Shown here one piece after another: positions 35,519-44,036 of a stretch of 49,244 nt of DNA; within the stretch, counting starts at the first letter, position 1; each line of letters opens with the position of its first letter. Both the position numbers and the translations under genes were made by a program. Location of the stretch: assembly GCF_015550425.1 (NCBI RefSeq), contig NZ_JADNAT010000025.1:1-49244 (forward strand), in the 5' to 3' direction. Under the pieces are notes generated by a model that was not told the origin of the DNA, did no database searches, and saw only the letters and a program-made list of their open reading frames with translations. The DNA is from Clostridium sp. 1001275B_160808_H3. GTDB taxonomy: Bacteria; Bacillota; Clostridia; Clostridiales; Clostridiaceae.

Positions 35519-36118
35519 TTATTTTAGTATTTTCACTCTGTTTTCTATTGGTGAAAATTCTTTTTCTCCAGCTGGAGCTGTTCCTTTACCAAAAGGCATT
35601 TGACCAATCATCTTCCAATTATTTGGTATTTTAAATTCTCTTTTAACTTCATCTTCTATTAATTCAGTATAATGTTGTAGTGTTGCTCCAAGTCCTTCAA
35701 TAGATAATGCTGTCCAAATAGCAAATTGCAACATTCCTGAAGTTTGTTCTGCCCAAACTGGGAAATTGTCTTTATAAAGTTCAAATTGCTTTTGTAATGA
35801 TTCTACTACGCTAAAATCTTCAAAATATAATACTGTTCCGTGACCAGCTTTAAATGAATTTATTTTTTGTTCAGTTGAAGAAAAGTTTTCTTCTGGAACT
35901 ATTTTTCTTAATGCTTCCATTGCAATATCCCATAACTTATCATGTTTTTCTCCAAATAATACGACTACTCTTGAGCTTTGTGAATTAAAAGAAGATGGAA
36001 CATGTTTTACTGCATCCTCTATTACTTCTTTAATTCTTTCATCTGACACAGGTGATTCTTTACTAATTGAATATATACTTCTTCTTTCTTTTATTGCATC
36101 ATAAAAATTTTTACTCAT
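35519..36118 (-). CDS. Nitroreductase-family protein (FRM2/HBN1 type)
   Basis: 199-aa FMN-dependent oxidoreductase. N-terminal AIKERRSIYSIS binds the FMN phosphate and SSFNSQSSRVVVLFG follows. WTALSIEGLGATLQHYTE near 140 is typical of the FRM2-like branch, which reduces nitro compounds or quinones. The ATG at 36118 follows AGGAGAATGA. A MarR regulator gene lies 102 bases upstream on the same strand; the two probably form one operon controlled by the MarR operators at 36661-36711. Confidence 0.92.
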   Translation of the reverse strand: MSKNFYDAIKERRSIYSISKESPVSDERIKEVIEDAVKHVPSSFNSQSSRVVVLFGEKHDKLWDIAMEALRKIVPEENFSSTEQKINSFKAGHGTVLYFEDFSVVESLQKQFELYKDNFPVWAEQTSGMLQFAIWTALSIEGLGATLQHYTELIEDEVKREFKIPNNWKMIGQMPFGKGTAPAGEKEFSPIENRVKILK

Positions 36119-36220
36119 TTACATCATTCTCCTATCATACCATTTTAAATTTTTGATTGATTTTAATTATTTATCTATCTAAAATAATTTCTTAAAGTCT
36201 ATAAACTTATAATTTAAAGC

Positions 36221-36646
36221 TTATTTTTTTAATATGTTTCTTAATTGAATTAAGTTATCTACTAATTCTCTTTTAGTCCTTTCATCCAATTCACTAAATA
36301 AATTATCTAAGAACTCCTTATGTTTTGGAAATATATCTGAAATAAGTTCTTTTCCTTCTTCTGTTAAAGAAACATAAAAGACTCTTTTATCTTTTTCGCA
36401 TTTTCTCCTAACAACTAATTCTTTCTTTTCTAATTTATTTATTACATATGTTATTGTTCCACTTGTAACTAAAATTTTTTCAGCTACTTTTTGTACTGGT
36501 TGATCACCTTTATGATATAGCATTTCTAAAACACCAAATTCACTAATATTAAGTCCAAATTCTTGAACATTTTTTTCTATTTCAAAAAACATATCATTAT
36601 AAGTTCTAGCCATAGCAATAACTAGTTTTAAATTTATATCGCTCAT
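36221..36646 (-). CDS. MarR-family transcriptional regulator
   Basis: 141-aa winged-helix repressor. QKVAEKILVTSGTITYVINKLEKKELVVRR spans recognition helix and wing, and KRVFYVSLTEEGKEL follows. It resembles the MhqR/YodB-like group that controls nitroreductases and dioxygenases under electrophile stress. Two palindromes just upstream of its start are probable own operators, so it likely represses itself and the nitroreductase. The ATG at 36646 follows GGTGGAG. Confidence 0.92.
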   Translation of the reverse strand: MSDINLKLVIAMARTYNDMFFEIEKNVQEFGLNISEFGVLEMLYHKGDQPVQKVAEKILVTSGTITYVINKLEKKELVVRRKCEKDKRVFYVSLTEEGKELISDIFPKHKEFLDNLFSELDERTKRELVDNLIQLRNILKK

Positions 36647-36660
36647 ATCTCCACCTACAT

Positions 36661-36678
36661 TATCTTGATTTCAAGATA
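36661..36678. promoter_or_regulatory. MarR operator 1
   Basis: Perfect palindrome TATCTTGATTTCAAGATA, 15 bases from the MarR start. It has the size and form of MarR/MhqR-type boxes. Confidence 0.8.
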
Positions 36679-36693
36679 ATTATATATCTTAAA

Positions 36694-36711
36694 TATCTTT
36701 AAGTCAAGATA
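36694..36711. promoter_or_regulatory. MarR operator 2
   Basis: TATCTTTAAGTCAAGATA, an imperfect copy of operator 1. The two centres are 33 bp apart, about three helical turns, allowing binding on the same DNA face. Confidence 0.72.
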
Positions 36712-36716
36712 TTTAT

Positions 36717-36731
36717 TGATAATAATTATCA
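36717..36731. promoter_or_regulatory. Fur-type box
   Basis: TGATAATAATTATCA is a perfect 7-1-7 palindrome matching the Fur core TGATAAT-N-ATTATCA. It lies 5 bp beyond MarR operator 2, upstream of marR. Confidence 0.65.
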
Positions 36732-36848
36732 TCTTTTTAAAACCAACTATTTTATTTTATGTGAACATATATTATGACAAATTTATAGTAATTGATTCTA
36801 ACCAGTAAATTAACAAAAAAGAATAATACTTTTACTTAAAATAAATAA
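36732..36848. other. AT-rich spacer upstream of the MarR operators
   Basis: No ORF, repeat or structured element was recognised between the Fur box and the next terminator. Confidence 0.4.
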
Positions 36849-36896
36849 AAAGCATATAAAATTTCTAATCTTTATATTAGATTTTTCATATGCTTT
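36842..36896 (-). terminator. Terminator after the KAS III-like/small-protein operon
   Basis: AAAGCATAT (36849-36857) pairs with ATATGCTTT (36888-36896), with an inner stem TAATCT/AGATTA; a T-rich tract follows on the minus strand. Confidence 0.8.
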
Positions 36897-36977
36897 CATA
36901 TTAATATTTAATTTTATGTAATAGATTACTATATACCTTGTACACATAGTAATAAAATAATTTACTTATTTATAATT

Positions 36978-37370
36978 CTATAGTTTCTGTAATGCTTCAT
37001 TAAAATCATCTACATATTGTACTGATTCAGTCCAACCTGCTATTTCTTTTCCTAATCTCTTAAATTGAGACATAGTAACAACATTTCCTTGAGTAACTAA
37101 AAATCTGCTCTTAAATGGAACTTCCATATATCTTTGTAATAAAGTTCCTAACATATTTGCTACGGCTGGACTTGATGGCTTTAATTCTGCTGCATAAATT
37201 ACTAAAGCATAATCTTTTGTAGGAAATGTCTTAGTAATAGCATCATAATCCTTTAAAAAAGATGTACCATCTTCTTCACTAAAAAATCCTGAAGCTTGCG
37301 CATGAAAAACCTTCTTTATCTTGTCCGCATTTAATTGATAATTTGAATTTTTCCCTTGATATTTTATCAT
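36978..37370 (-). CDS. Conserved 130-aa protein linked to a KAS III-like enzyme
   Basis: I do not recognise the family. 130 aa, soluble, with alternating alpha/beta pattern (YALVIYAAELKPSS; FKSRFLVTQGNVVTMSQFKR) that could be STAS/SpoIIAA-like. No catalytic motif is evident. The ATG at 37370 follows AGGAGG. It lies 73 bases after the KAS III-like gene on the same strand, with a shared terminator, so a functional partnership is likely. Confidence 0.7.
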   Translation of the reverse strand: MIKYQGKNSNYQLNADKIKKVFHAQASGFFSEEDGTSFLKDYDAITKTFPTKDYALVIYAAELKPSSPAVANMLGTLLQRYMEVPFKSRFLVTQGNVVTMSQFKRLGKEIAGWTESVQYVDDFNEALQKL

Positions 37371-37443
37371 AATAAATCCTCCTAAAATTATTTTTTATTA
37401 TTATAAACATACTGATATTAACGATATATTAGTATATTTATCT

Positions 37444-38457
37444 TTAGAACTTAAATAATAAAACAGTTACCAGTGACCCTGATCCCATAGATGATAATGT
37501 TACATAGTCACCTTTCTTTATTCTTCCTGATTTTAGTGCTCTATCAAGAGCTACTATAGGACTTGTAGTTCCTGTATAACCAAATTCATCTCCAATATAA
37601 GTTGTCCTATTCTTATCTATATCTAACTTCTCTAATGTAAGTCTAGCATCAGGAATTGTAAATTGAGAAAAAATAAGATGATTAATCTCATTAGCTCTTA
37701 TCCCATTATCTTCAGCAACTTCTTTAATTAGTTTTACCCAAACATCAGATATAAAACTTCCGTCAAAAGGCTTCCAAGACCACTTTTTATCGTCTTCCTC
37801 TTCTACTCCATCTCTTATAACTTTTGAGTATCCTGCTCTAGGCATCAGTATATTGTTACATTCTGATGTTTGAGCTAAGTGTGTAGAATCAATGAATCCC
37901 CTCTTTTGATCTTCCTCAGCCTTCTCTAAAACAACTGCTGCTGCTGCATCTCCAAAGTTTGAATATGAAACTGAATCATTAGGACTTCCAACAGAACTAA
38001 ATAAAATTCCACCCACAACTAAAGCCCTTTTAAATCTTTTATTAGTCATTAGTATTCTACTAGCTTGATCTAATGCAGTTATCATTCCTAGACAATTTGT
38101 ATTTGTATCATATGCCATTTGTATTTTAACTTCTGGTCCACCTAACATCTCTAATACTTTAACTGCATTAGATGGTGATGTATATTCTGGTGTATCTGTT
38201 GCAAAAATAATTAAATCTATGTCTTTAATATTTAATTTTGCATCCTTTAGTGCAGCTATACTTGCCTTGTGAGCCATAGTTATAACAGTTTCATTAGGAT
38301 CATTAGAAATATATCTATATTCTCTTTCTAAATGCTTTAATAATCCTGCTACTTCAATCCCCATTTTATTAAAGTGATTAATAAAATAATCATTATGTAT
38401 TCTATTTGCAGGATGATAAACTCCTGTACTTATAATGTTAATGTTTTGATGTCTCAT
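37444..38457 (-). CDS. 3-oxoacyl-ACP synthase III-like protein with altered active site
   Basis: 337-aa thiolase-fold protein of the FabH/OleA type. The nucleophile cysteine is kept (C122 in TNTNCLGMITAL), as are GGILFS and FGDAAAAVVLEK. Where FabH has PHQAN, this protein reads FSQFTIP (S264). Where FabH has GNTS it reads GYTGT (Y294). The usual His and Asn used in decarboxylative condensation are therefore missing. It may be an acyltransferase, or a condensing enzyme acting without decarboxylation. The start follows GGGGAAG. It is followed by a 130-aa partner gene. Confidence 0.85.
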   Translation of the reverse strand: MRHQNINIISTGVYHPANRIHNDYFINHFNKMGIEVAGLLKHLEREYRYISNDPNETVITMAHKASIAALKDAKLNIKDIDLIIFATDTPEYTSPSNAVKVLEMLGGPEVKIQMAYDTNTNCLGMITALDQASRILMTNKRFKRALVVGGILFSSVGSPNDSVSYSNFGDAAAAVVLEKAEEDQKRGFIDSTHLAQTSECNNILMPRAGYSKVIRDGVEEEDDKKWSWKPFDGSFISDVWVKLIKEVAEDNGIRANEINHLIFSQFTIPDARLTLEKLDIDKNRTTYIGDEFGYTGTTSPIVALDRALKSGRIKKGDYVTLSSMGSGSLVTVLLFKF

Positions 38458-38655
38458 AATATACTTCCCCTTTTTACATGACTATAATTTATTTTTTAAT
38501 TTCAATAAATTTTCATATTATATATCATTGCTATAAATAACATAATATTCATTATATATACATATTATAGTATAATATTCCAAATTACAACATTTTAATC
38601 AGAATTTTATTATAATTATAAATATTCTTATATTTTGTTTCGTAATTTACCAATA
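38458..38655 (-). other. AT-rich upstream region of the KAS III-like operon
   Basis: Only the ribosome site near 38461-38470 is clear. TATAAT-like sequences are abundant because of base composition, so no promoter is assigned. Confidence 0.4.
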
Positions 38656-38700
38656 AAAAATAAGGATTATGTTCTCTATTAAAACACAATCCTTATCTTT
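38656..38700 (-). terminator. Terminator after the gene remnant
   Basis: ATAAGGATTATGT (38660-38672) pairs with ACACAATCCTTAT (38684-38696) with one mismatch. A T-run follows on the minus strand. Confidence 0.8.
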
Positions 38701-38934
38701 CTAATTATTTTCTTTTTCTAAATCTAATACTATATCTTTTCCTTCAATATCCTTAACTATCAGTTTTAATTTATCTAAATTATCGAAGGTCGTTGCATCA
38801 AACATCATTGAAACTTCCACGCCTCCATTACTTGTAGTATTCATTCTTGCAGAATTAAATCTTTCAAACTTATTTCCATTTTCATCAGTAATAACTACCT
38901 TACTTACAATATTCTCATCAACTTTTGAATTACA
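38701..38934 (-). pseudogene. 3' remnant of a surface or anti-sigma-like protein gene
   Basis: An open frame of 77 codons ends in TAG (38701-38703) but begins directly after an in-frame TAG (38935-38937), without a ribosome site or a start near its beginning. The product (VSKVVITDENGNKFERF, ARMNTTSNGGVEVSMMF, KLIVKDIEGKDIVLDLEK) looks like the C-terminal beta-rich domain of DUF4179-type anti-sigma or surface proteins. It retains its own terminator. The 5' part is missing, so I read it as a deletion remnant next to the mannitol operon. Confidence 0.6.
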
Positions 38935-38940
38935 CTAAAA

Positions 38941-38981
38941 TAAAAAACTATTGCAAAGAAGTAAACTTCAATACAATAGTT
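38941..38981 (-). terminator. Terminator after mtlD
   Basis: AACTATTG (38947-38954) pairs with CAATAGTT (38974-38981), with an inner stem GAAGT/ACTTC. A T-run follows on the minus strand. It ends the mannitol operon. Confidence 0.8.
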
Positions 38982-39041
38982 CTTTACTTTATTTTATTTT
39001 TATATAGGGCGTTTTTAAATGTTTTATTTTTTATTTATCTT

Positions 39042-40202
39042 TCAACCTTCTATTAATCTTCTAACTTGATTATAGTAATGCTCTATTTTAATTAATATTT
39101 CACTATCTTCTGGTAATTTTGCTATCTCTGATAATGATCCTTTTATTCCTTTACTTTTTATTAAGTTCTGTAGCTGTCTGCTCTGCTCATCTTCATCATT
39201 TTTATAGTGCATAGCAGCTCCAACACCTAGTAATAAGTTTTCAGAATCAATATTATATCCTCTTGCTGTTATTAATGGCTTTATTAATCTATCATTTTTA
39301 TTTAATTTTCTTAAAGGTTCTCTTCCTACTCTTGCAACATCATCCTTTAAATAAGGATTTCTAAATCTTCCTATAATTTTATCAATATATTTAATATGGC
39401 TTTCTCTATCAAATCCATATTTAGCTATTAAAGCTTCTCCACTTTCAATCATAGCCTTCCTTACGAAATTATATATTTTTTCATCATTTATACTTTCATC
39501 TATTGTTCTATATCCCTTTAAGTATCCAAAATATGCTGTGATAGCATGTCCAGTATTTAATGTAAATAACTTTCTTTCTATATAAGCTACTAAATTATCT
39601 ACTAAATTCATTCCTTCAATATTAGGAATTTCACCTTTAAAGGCAGTTTCTTCAACATTCCACTCATGAAAACTTTCAACAACTACATCTAAAATATTTT
39701 CACTTTTAACAGGAGGAACTATTCTATCAACTGAGCAATTAGGAAAACCAATATATTTTTCTAAATATTGTAGTTCTTCTTCATTTAAATATTTTATTAC
39801 CTCATCTCTAAGTTGAGAACTTGCTTTAACTGCATTTTCACAAGCAATTATATTTAGATATTCTTGTATGTTATTTTCTTTCCTTAGCTTAATTCCTCTT
39901 GCGATTGTTTCTGCTATTCTAGGTAAAACTAGAGGCCCAACAGCAGTTGTGATTATATTAGCTTCATTTATTTCATGTAAAATATCATTACTATTTGATA
40001 ATACACCCCTTATATTATTTATTTTTTCTTCTGTGCATTGTATATCCATAACATTTATAGTGTATTGCTTGTCTTCATTAATTTTATTTATTATAGTTTC
40101 ATTCACATCTGCAAAGACCACCTGATATCCTGATTTAGATAGCAATGCTCCTATAAAACCTCTTCCTATATTTCCAGCTCCAAATTGTACAGCCTTTTTC
40201 AT
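39042..40202 (-). CDS. mtlD: Mannitol-1-phosphate 5-dehydrogenase
   Basis: NAD-dependent oxidation of mannitol-1-phosphate to fructose-6-phosphate. 386 aa, full length. N-terminal Rossmann motif FGAGNIGRGFIG at about 7-18; GFPNCSVDRIVPP near 150 and the family lysine region TLNTGHAITAYFGYLKG near 215 are present. The ATG follows AAGGAGGG. It is last gene of the mtlR / chimeric PTS / mtlD operon, 11 nt after the PTS gene. Confidence 0.96.
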   Translation of the reverse strand: MKKAVQFGAGNIGRGFIGALLSKSGYQVVFADVNETIINKINEDKQYTINVMDIQCTEEKINNIRGVLSNSNDILHEINEANIITTAVGPLVLPRIAETIARGIKLRKENNIQEYLNIIACENAVKASSQLRDEVIKYLNEEELQYLEKYIGFPNCSVDRIVPPVKSENILDVVVESFHEWNVEETAFKGEIPNIEGMNLVDNLVAYIERKLFTLNTGHAITAYFGYLKGYRTIDESINDEKIYNFVRKAMIESGEALIAKYGFDRESHIKYIDKIIGRFRNPYLKDDVARVGREPLRKLNKNDRLIKPLITARGYNIDSENLLLGVGAAMHYKNDEDEQSRQLQNLIKSKGIKGSLSEIAKLPEDSEILIKIEHYYNQVRRLIEG

Positions 40203-40213
40203 AAAAACCCTCC

Positions 40214-41623
40214 TTATTTCTTAAATACGTCTAAAATCTCTTTTTTATCTCTTGTCTTATTAAGTCTATCTACCAATTCAATATCTTCTAGTGATATTGC
40301 TATATTAGATAGTATTTCTAAATGTTCATCTCCAACTCCAGCAATCCCTATAACTAAATAGGCAAGCTCTTCTCCAAAATCAACTCCCTCTGGATATTGA
40401 ATAACTACTATTCCAGACGCTTTTATATTTTTCTTGGCTTCACCTATTCCATGAGGAATTGCAACACCCATTCCTATATAAGTAGAAATAACTCTTTCTC
40501 TTTCCAGCATAGCTTCTATATAATTTTCATTTACGTATCCACCTTTTACTAACAGCTCTCCAGCTCTCTTAATCGCATCTTCTTTGCTTTCACTTTCTAA
40601 CCCTAAAAGTATATTGCTTTCTGATAAAATCGGTAAATTATTCTTTTCTTCTGTAGCATTTAAAATATTTTTAATTTGCAATTTTTGCTTTAAACTTTTT
40701 AACATATTCTCTTCCAACCTTTCAAATAATTTATCTATTTTATTGTCACTAAAAAAATCTTCTATAAATATGTGTTCTGCATTTGGAGAGTTTCTTTTTG
40801 CTCTTTCCAATAAATTAATGTGACTAATTACTAAATCAGCATCTTGCGGTATTGAATCAACTGATGAATTAGTTACTTCAATATTTAAACCTAAAGATTT
40901 TATTCTTTTTCTAAATTTTGTTGCTCCCATAGCACTTGATCCCATTCCCGCATCACATGCAAATACTATTTTTTTAATTTCACTATTTTCTATTTCATTC
41001 ACTTTGAAATCTTCTTCTTCTCCTTCTACTTCTTCTTTTGATTCATTATCTATTGATAACACTCTTAAAAATATTATTAATGCTACAAAAGAAATTATAA
41101 AAATTGATGGTATTAATCCTTTTGATACAATGAATTCTTTGCTACTTTTTAAAATCATCAGCAATCCAAAGGTTATTGGCTTAATTATCATAAATCCTAT
41201 TATTGCTAATATCATGCTAATTGCTCCAATGGAAAAATTATTAACTAACATCTCAAATCCTGCTGGAATTCTATTTTCTATAACCTTATCAAAAGCCTTA
41301 ATTATGTATGCTGCTAAAGGTCCAAGTATCATTGCTCCAATCATCATTGGTATATCTGTACCTACTATTACTCCCATAGTTGCTACTGCCGCTATAATTC
41401 CTCCTCTGTATCCCGAAATCATATTTCCACCTTTTATTGAAACTATTAATGGAAAGAGGTATTTTACCATTGAATCTGCTAAAGATCCTAATGCTTCATT
41501 ATGAAAAAAGCCTTTTGGAATAACTAGTAAAGTTATAAGTCCCCAAGCAATAAATACTCCTATATTAGTCATTATCATTAAACTTAAGAATTTAACTACT
41601 CTTTGAAATTTAGACTTTATCAC
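40214..41623 (-). CDS. Chimeric mannitol PTS protein: half IIC, IIB and IIA
   Basis: 469 aa in one uninterrupted frame from a GTG start that follows GGAGGGATAAG. Residues 1-185 match the N-terminal half of the neighbouring MtlA IIC ([17 protein letters not shown]-like GTDIPMMIGAM). The second half, including the substrate motif GGIHE, is absent, replaced by a short hydrophobic-acidic linker (about 170-215). A complete IIB follows with C223 in [10 protein letters not shown], then a complete IIA with H391 in AIPHG. It takes the place of mtlF (IIA) in the usual operon order. It probably supplies IIA (and extra IIB) function from a membrane anchor, or acts in signalling to MtlR; transport by this half-IIC alone is unlikely. 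Confidence 0.85.
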   Translation of the reverse strand: MIKSKFQRVVKFLSLMIMTNIGVFIAWGLITLLVIPKGFFHNEALGSLADSMVKYLFPLIVSIKGGNMISGYRGGIIAAVATMGVIVGTDIPMMIGAMILGPLAAYIIKAFDKVIENRIPAGFEMLVNNFSIGAISMILAIIGFMIIKPITFGLLMILKSSKEFIVSKGLIPSIFIISFVALIIFLRVLSIDNESKEEVEGEEEDFKVNEIENSEIKKIVFACDAGMGSSAMGATKFRKRIKSLGLNIEVTNSSVDSIPQDADLVISHINLLERAKRNSPNAEHIFIEDFFSDNKIDKLFERLEENMLKSLKQKLQIKNILNATEEKNNLPILSESNILLGLESESKEDAIKRAGELLVKGGYVNENYIEAMLERERVISTYIGMGVAIPHGIGEAKKNIKASGIVVIQYPEGVDFGEELAYLVIGIAGVGDEHLEILSNIAISLEDIELVDRLNKTRDKKEILDVFKK

Positions 41624-41626
41624 TCC

Positions 41627-43750
41627 TTATCCCTCCAAGCTTATTTTTATCTTACTTATGTAAACTTCCTTTAATATCTTTTCAACCTCTTGTGAAGCCT
41701 TTTTACTGTCTTCTTCATTTAACGCATTTAAAAAGCTTTCATCTTCAATAATTGCGCCATTTATCTTGCTCATAAGTTCTGAAGTAATTTCTTTGTAGTC
41801 TTCTGGTATTATAGATATTAAAGCTCCCTTAATTACTCCTTTTTCGTCCTTAAATTGACCCTTAATTTTTAAATACCCAAACCTCCCACCATCTAAACAT
41901 TTACATTTACAATGCAAGAGTAGTATATTTAAATCTTTTAAATAGGTACTATTAATTTTTTCTCTATCTAGGATTTTATTTTTTATCTCGTCAGCTTCTT
42001 TTTTATCTTTTGAAAATAACTTGCTTGCTTCATCAATTATTTCATCTAAATCTCCAATATCTTTTATTTCTTTTATTCTTACATTATCAACTATTGATAT
42101 AATTTCAGTTCCTAGTTCTGTAATTTCTCTAATTCCTATAGCTTTTTTATTATTTATGCCTACTTTCTTTATAACATTTTTGTATTTCTTGTTTTTAAGT
42201 ATTTTTCTAAAACTATCTTGTAGTAATCCCTTATCATGTAAAGATAAAATTGGATCAACACAAATATTTTTGAAGTCTATATCTAATGGAACTGTAGAAA
42301 CTATAATATCTACTCCATCATTTTTTAATTTCTCTTCGTCTATATTTATAGCAGATATTGTACCTATAACTTCAATATTATTAAATTCTCTTTCAAGTAG
42401 TGCTGCTAATAAACTAGAGGTTCCAATACCAGTTGGGCAAGATATTACTACTTTTATTTTTTCTTCTATCCCCTTTTTATAAATAGCTGCAGCTATATGC
42501 ATAGTTATATATGCTATTTCAGACTCTGGAATTTCATCAACCTTAATATTTAACTTAAGTATTTCACAAGCCTTTTTTGTTGCATTGTATTCCATTGGAT
42601 ATTTTTCTTTTATATTGTTTAATAAAGGATTTCTTATATTTAGCTTCATCTTTAGCCTACTTATTGCAGGCACTAAATGATTTGTAAGATCCTTTAAAAG
42701 TTTTTCATCATCCTTTAAAAGAATATTTAATTCATTTTCCACTACTTCAATTATATTTTTTCCTATTCTCTTAATATCAATATTAGCTATATCTTCTTCT
42801 AATTTTGAAACAGAATTTAATCTAAGCTTTGCCCCTTTAAGATGCATAGTTATATAGCCAATCTCATCAATTGGAATTTCTATATTGAATTTGCTCTCAA
42901 TATTTCTCACTAACATTTTTCCTATTTCAAACTCTGGTAATTTAGCTAATTCTTCTAAGACATCTTGGTCCATCTTTATATTTTCTTTATTCTTTATCCT
43001 TTGAATAGCTAGAGATAAATGAACTACCAACCCTATATAAGCACTATCTACAAGTCTGATATCATTTTCTTTTTCTAATCCTGAAACAATTTCTTCAATA
43101 GCTTTTATAATTGACTTGTCTATAAAATTTAAAAGTCTATTTTCTATTGAGAATTCTACTATTCCATTTTCTCTATTAGTTATTAAGGAGCCTTTTAAAA
43201 GATTGATTAATTCTTTTTCTTCTAAAGTATCATATAAAATATTAGTAAGTGCTTTTCTATAATCGTTTTCTTTACCTTCAACATAAACGCCTAGCCCTGG
43301 TTTTCTAATTAGCTTTATATTAAATGATTTTAGCCAATCTTCTATGCTATCTAAATCATTACTTAAAGTTCCTTCTGAAATTTTTAAAAGTGATGTAAAG
43401 TAAAATGATTTAATAGGACCTTGTGAAATGAGCAACTCGCTTATTATTATCCTTTTTCTCTCATCTTTAGAGTACTCTTTTTCAATTTTTTCTATCTCTA
43501 GTAATTCTAATATTAACTTTTGATTTTCTAAGTCTTCATCAATTACTAGTCCTACACCTGGTTTTTTTATAAACTTGAACTCATTTTCTTCCAACCACTT
43601 TTCTATCTTTGGCATTTCTCGTAATACTGTTCTAGAGCTTAATGATAATTTATCTGCTATTGATGATATTGTTATTGGATTTGTTACTGTAGATCTAGTT
43701 AATATTTGAATTATTTCTTTCTGTCTAGAGTTTAGTTTTTTGTTTTTCAT
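41627..43750 (-). CDS. mtlR: Mannitol operon activator, PRD family
   Basis: 707 aa from the ATG at 43750, which follows GGAGAGG; an in-frame ATG at 43774 is less likely. Order: N-terminal HTH (SSIADKLSLSSRTVLREM), second HTH-like region, PRD1 with His in IGLVVHLSLAIQRI and EIGYITMHLKG, and PRD2 with His in LTNHLVPAISR and EIAYITMHIAAA. A GatB-like IIB domain (VVISCPTGIGTSS) and a C-terminal IIA-like domain (NILLLHCKCKCLDGG) follow. Phosphorylation of these sites by the PTS controls such activators. It is encoded between mtlA and the chimeric PTS gene, with a TGTC-N13-GACA box upstream. Confidence 0.92.
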   Translation of the reverse strand: MKNKKLNSRQKEIIQILTRSTVTNPITISSIADKLSLSSRTVLREMPKIEKWLEENEFKFIKKPGVGLVIDEDLENQKLILELLEIEKIEKEYSKDERKRIIISELLISQGPIKSFYFTSLLKISEGTLSNDLDSIEDWLKSFNIKLIRKPGLGVYVEGKENDYRKALTNILYDTLEEKELINLLKGSLITNRENGIVEFSIENRLLNFIDKSIIKAIEEIVSGLEKENDIRLVDSAYIGLVVHLSLAIQRIKNKENIKMDQDVLEELAKLPEFEIGKMLVRNIESKFNIEIPIDEIGYITMHLKGAKLRLNSVSKLEEDIANIDIKRIGKNIIEVVENELNILLKDDEKLLKDLTNHLVPAISRLKMKLNIRNPLLNNIKEKYPMEYNATKKACEILKLNIKVDEIPESEIAYITMHIAAAIYKKGIEEKIKVVISCPTGIGTSSLLAALLEREFNNIEVIGTISAINIDEEKLKNDGVDIIVSTVPLDIDFKNICVDPILSLHDKGLLQDSFRKILKNKKYKNVIKKVGINNKKAIGIREITELGTEIISIVDNVRIKEIKDIGDLDEIIDEASKLFSKDKKEADEIKNKILDREKINSTYLKDLNILLLHCKCKCLDGGRFGYLKIKGQFKDEKGVIKGALISIIPEDYKEITSELMSKINGAIIEDESFLNALNEEDSKKASQEVEKILKEVYISKIKISLEG

Positions 43751-43850
43751 ATTAAACCTCTCCATTAATGACATCTTTGCTTGTCCAACTCCTTATATCT
43801 ATATTTTAAACTTTGTTATATCTTAACTCAATTTAATCATCCATCATAAA

Positions 43851-43871
43851 TGTCTTAATCACTTAGTGACA
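43851..43871. promoter_or_regulatory. Candidate MtlR box upstream of mtlR
   Basis: TGTCTTAATCACTTAGTGAC+A: half-sites TGTC and GACA separated by 13 bp, the same spacing as the box upstream of mtlA at 45513-45535. Confidence 0.5.
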
Positions 43872-43991
43872 CTTTTAAATAAATGATCATATTTATTAAT
43901 CATTATATCAAAGTTGTATTTGTTTTTTATAAAAATTTATTTCTATTAAATAAACAATTAGACAATTTGCAATTGCTTCTTTAAATAATAA

Positions 43992-44030
43992 AAAAGGCGT
44001 AACTTTTTCTAAAAAATACTTACGCCTTTT
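43992..44030 (-). terminator. Terminator after mtlA
   Basis: AAAAGGCGTAA (43992-44002) pairs with TTACGCCTTTT (44020-44030); T-run follows on the minus strand. mtlR therefore needs its own promoter or read-through. Confidence 0.88.
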
Positions 44031-44036
44031 CTTTGA

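Noticed and set aside
40214..41623. Chimeric PTS gene as a pseudogene
   Set aside because: One continuous frame with its own ribosome site, intact Cys and His phosphorylation sites and tight operon spacing argue for an expressed protein.
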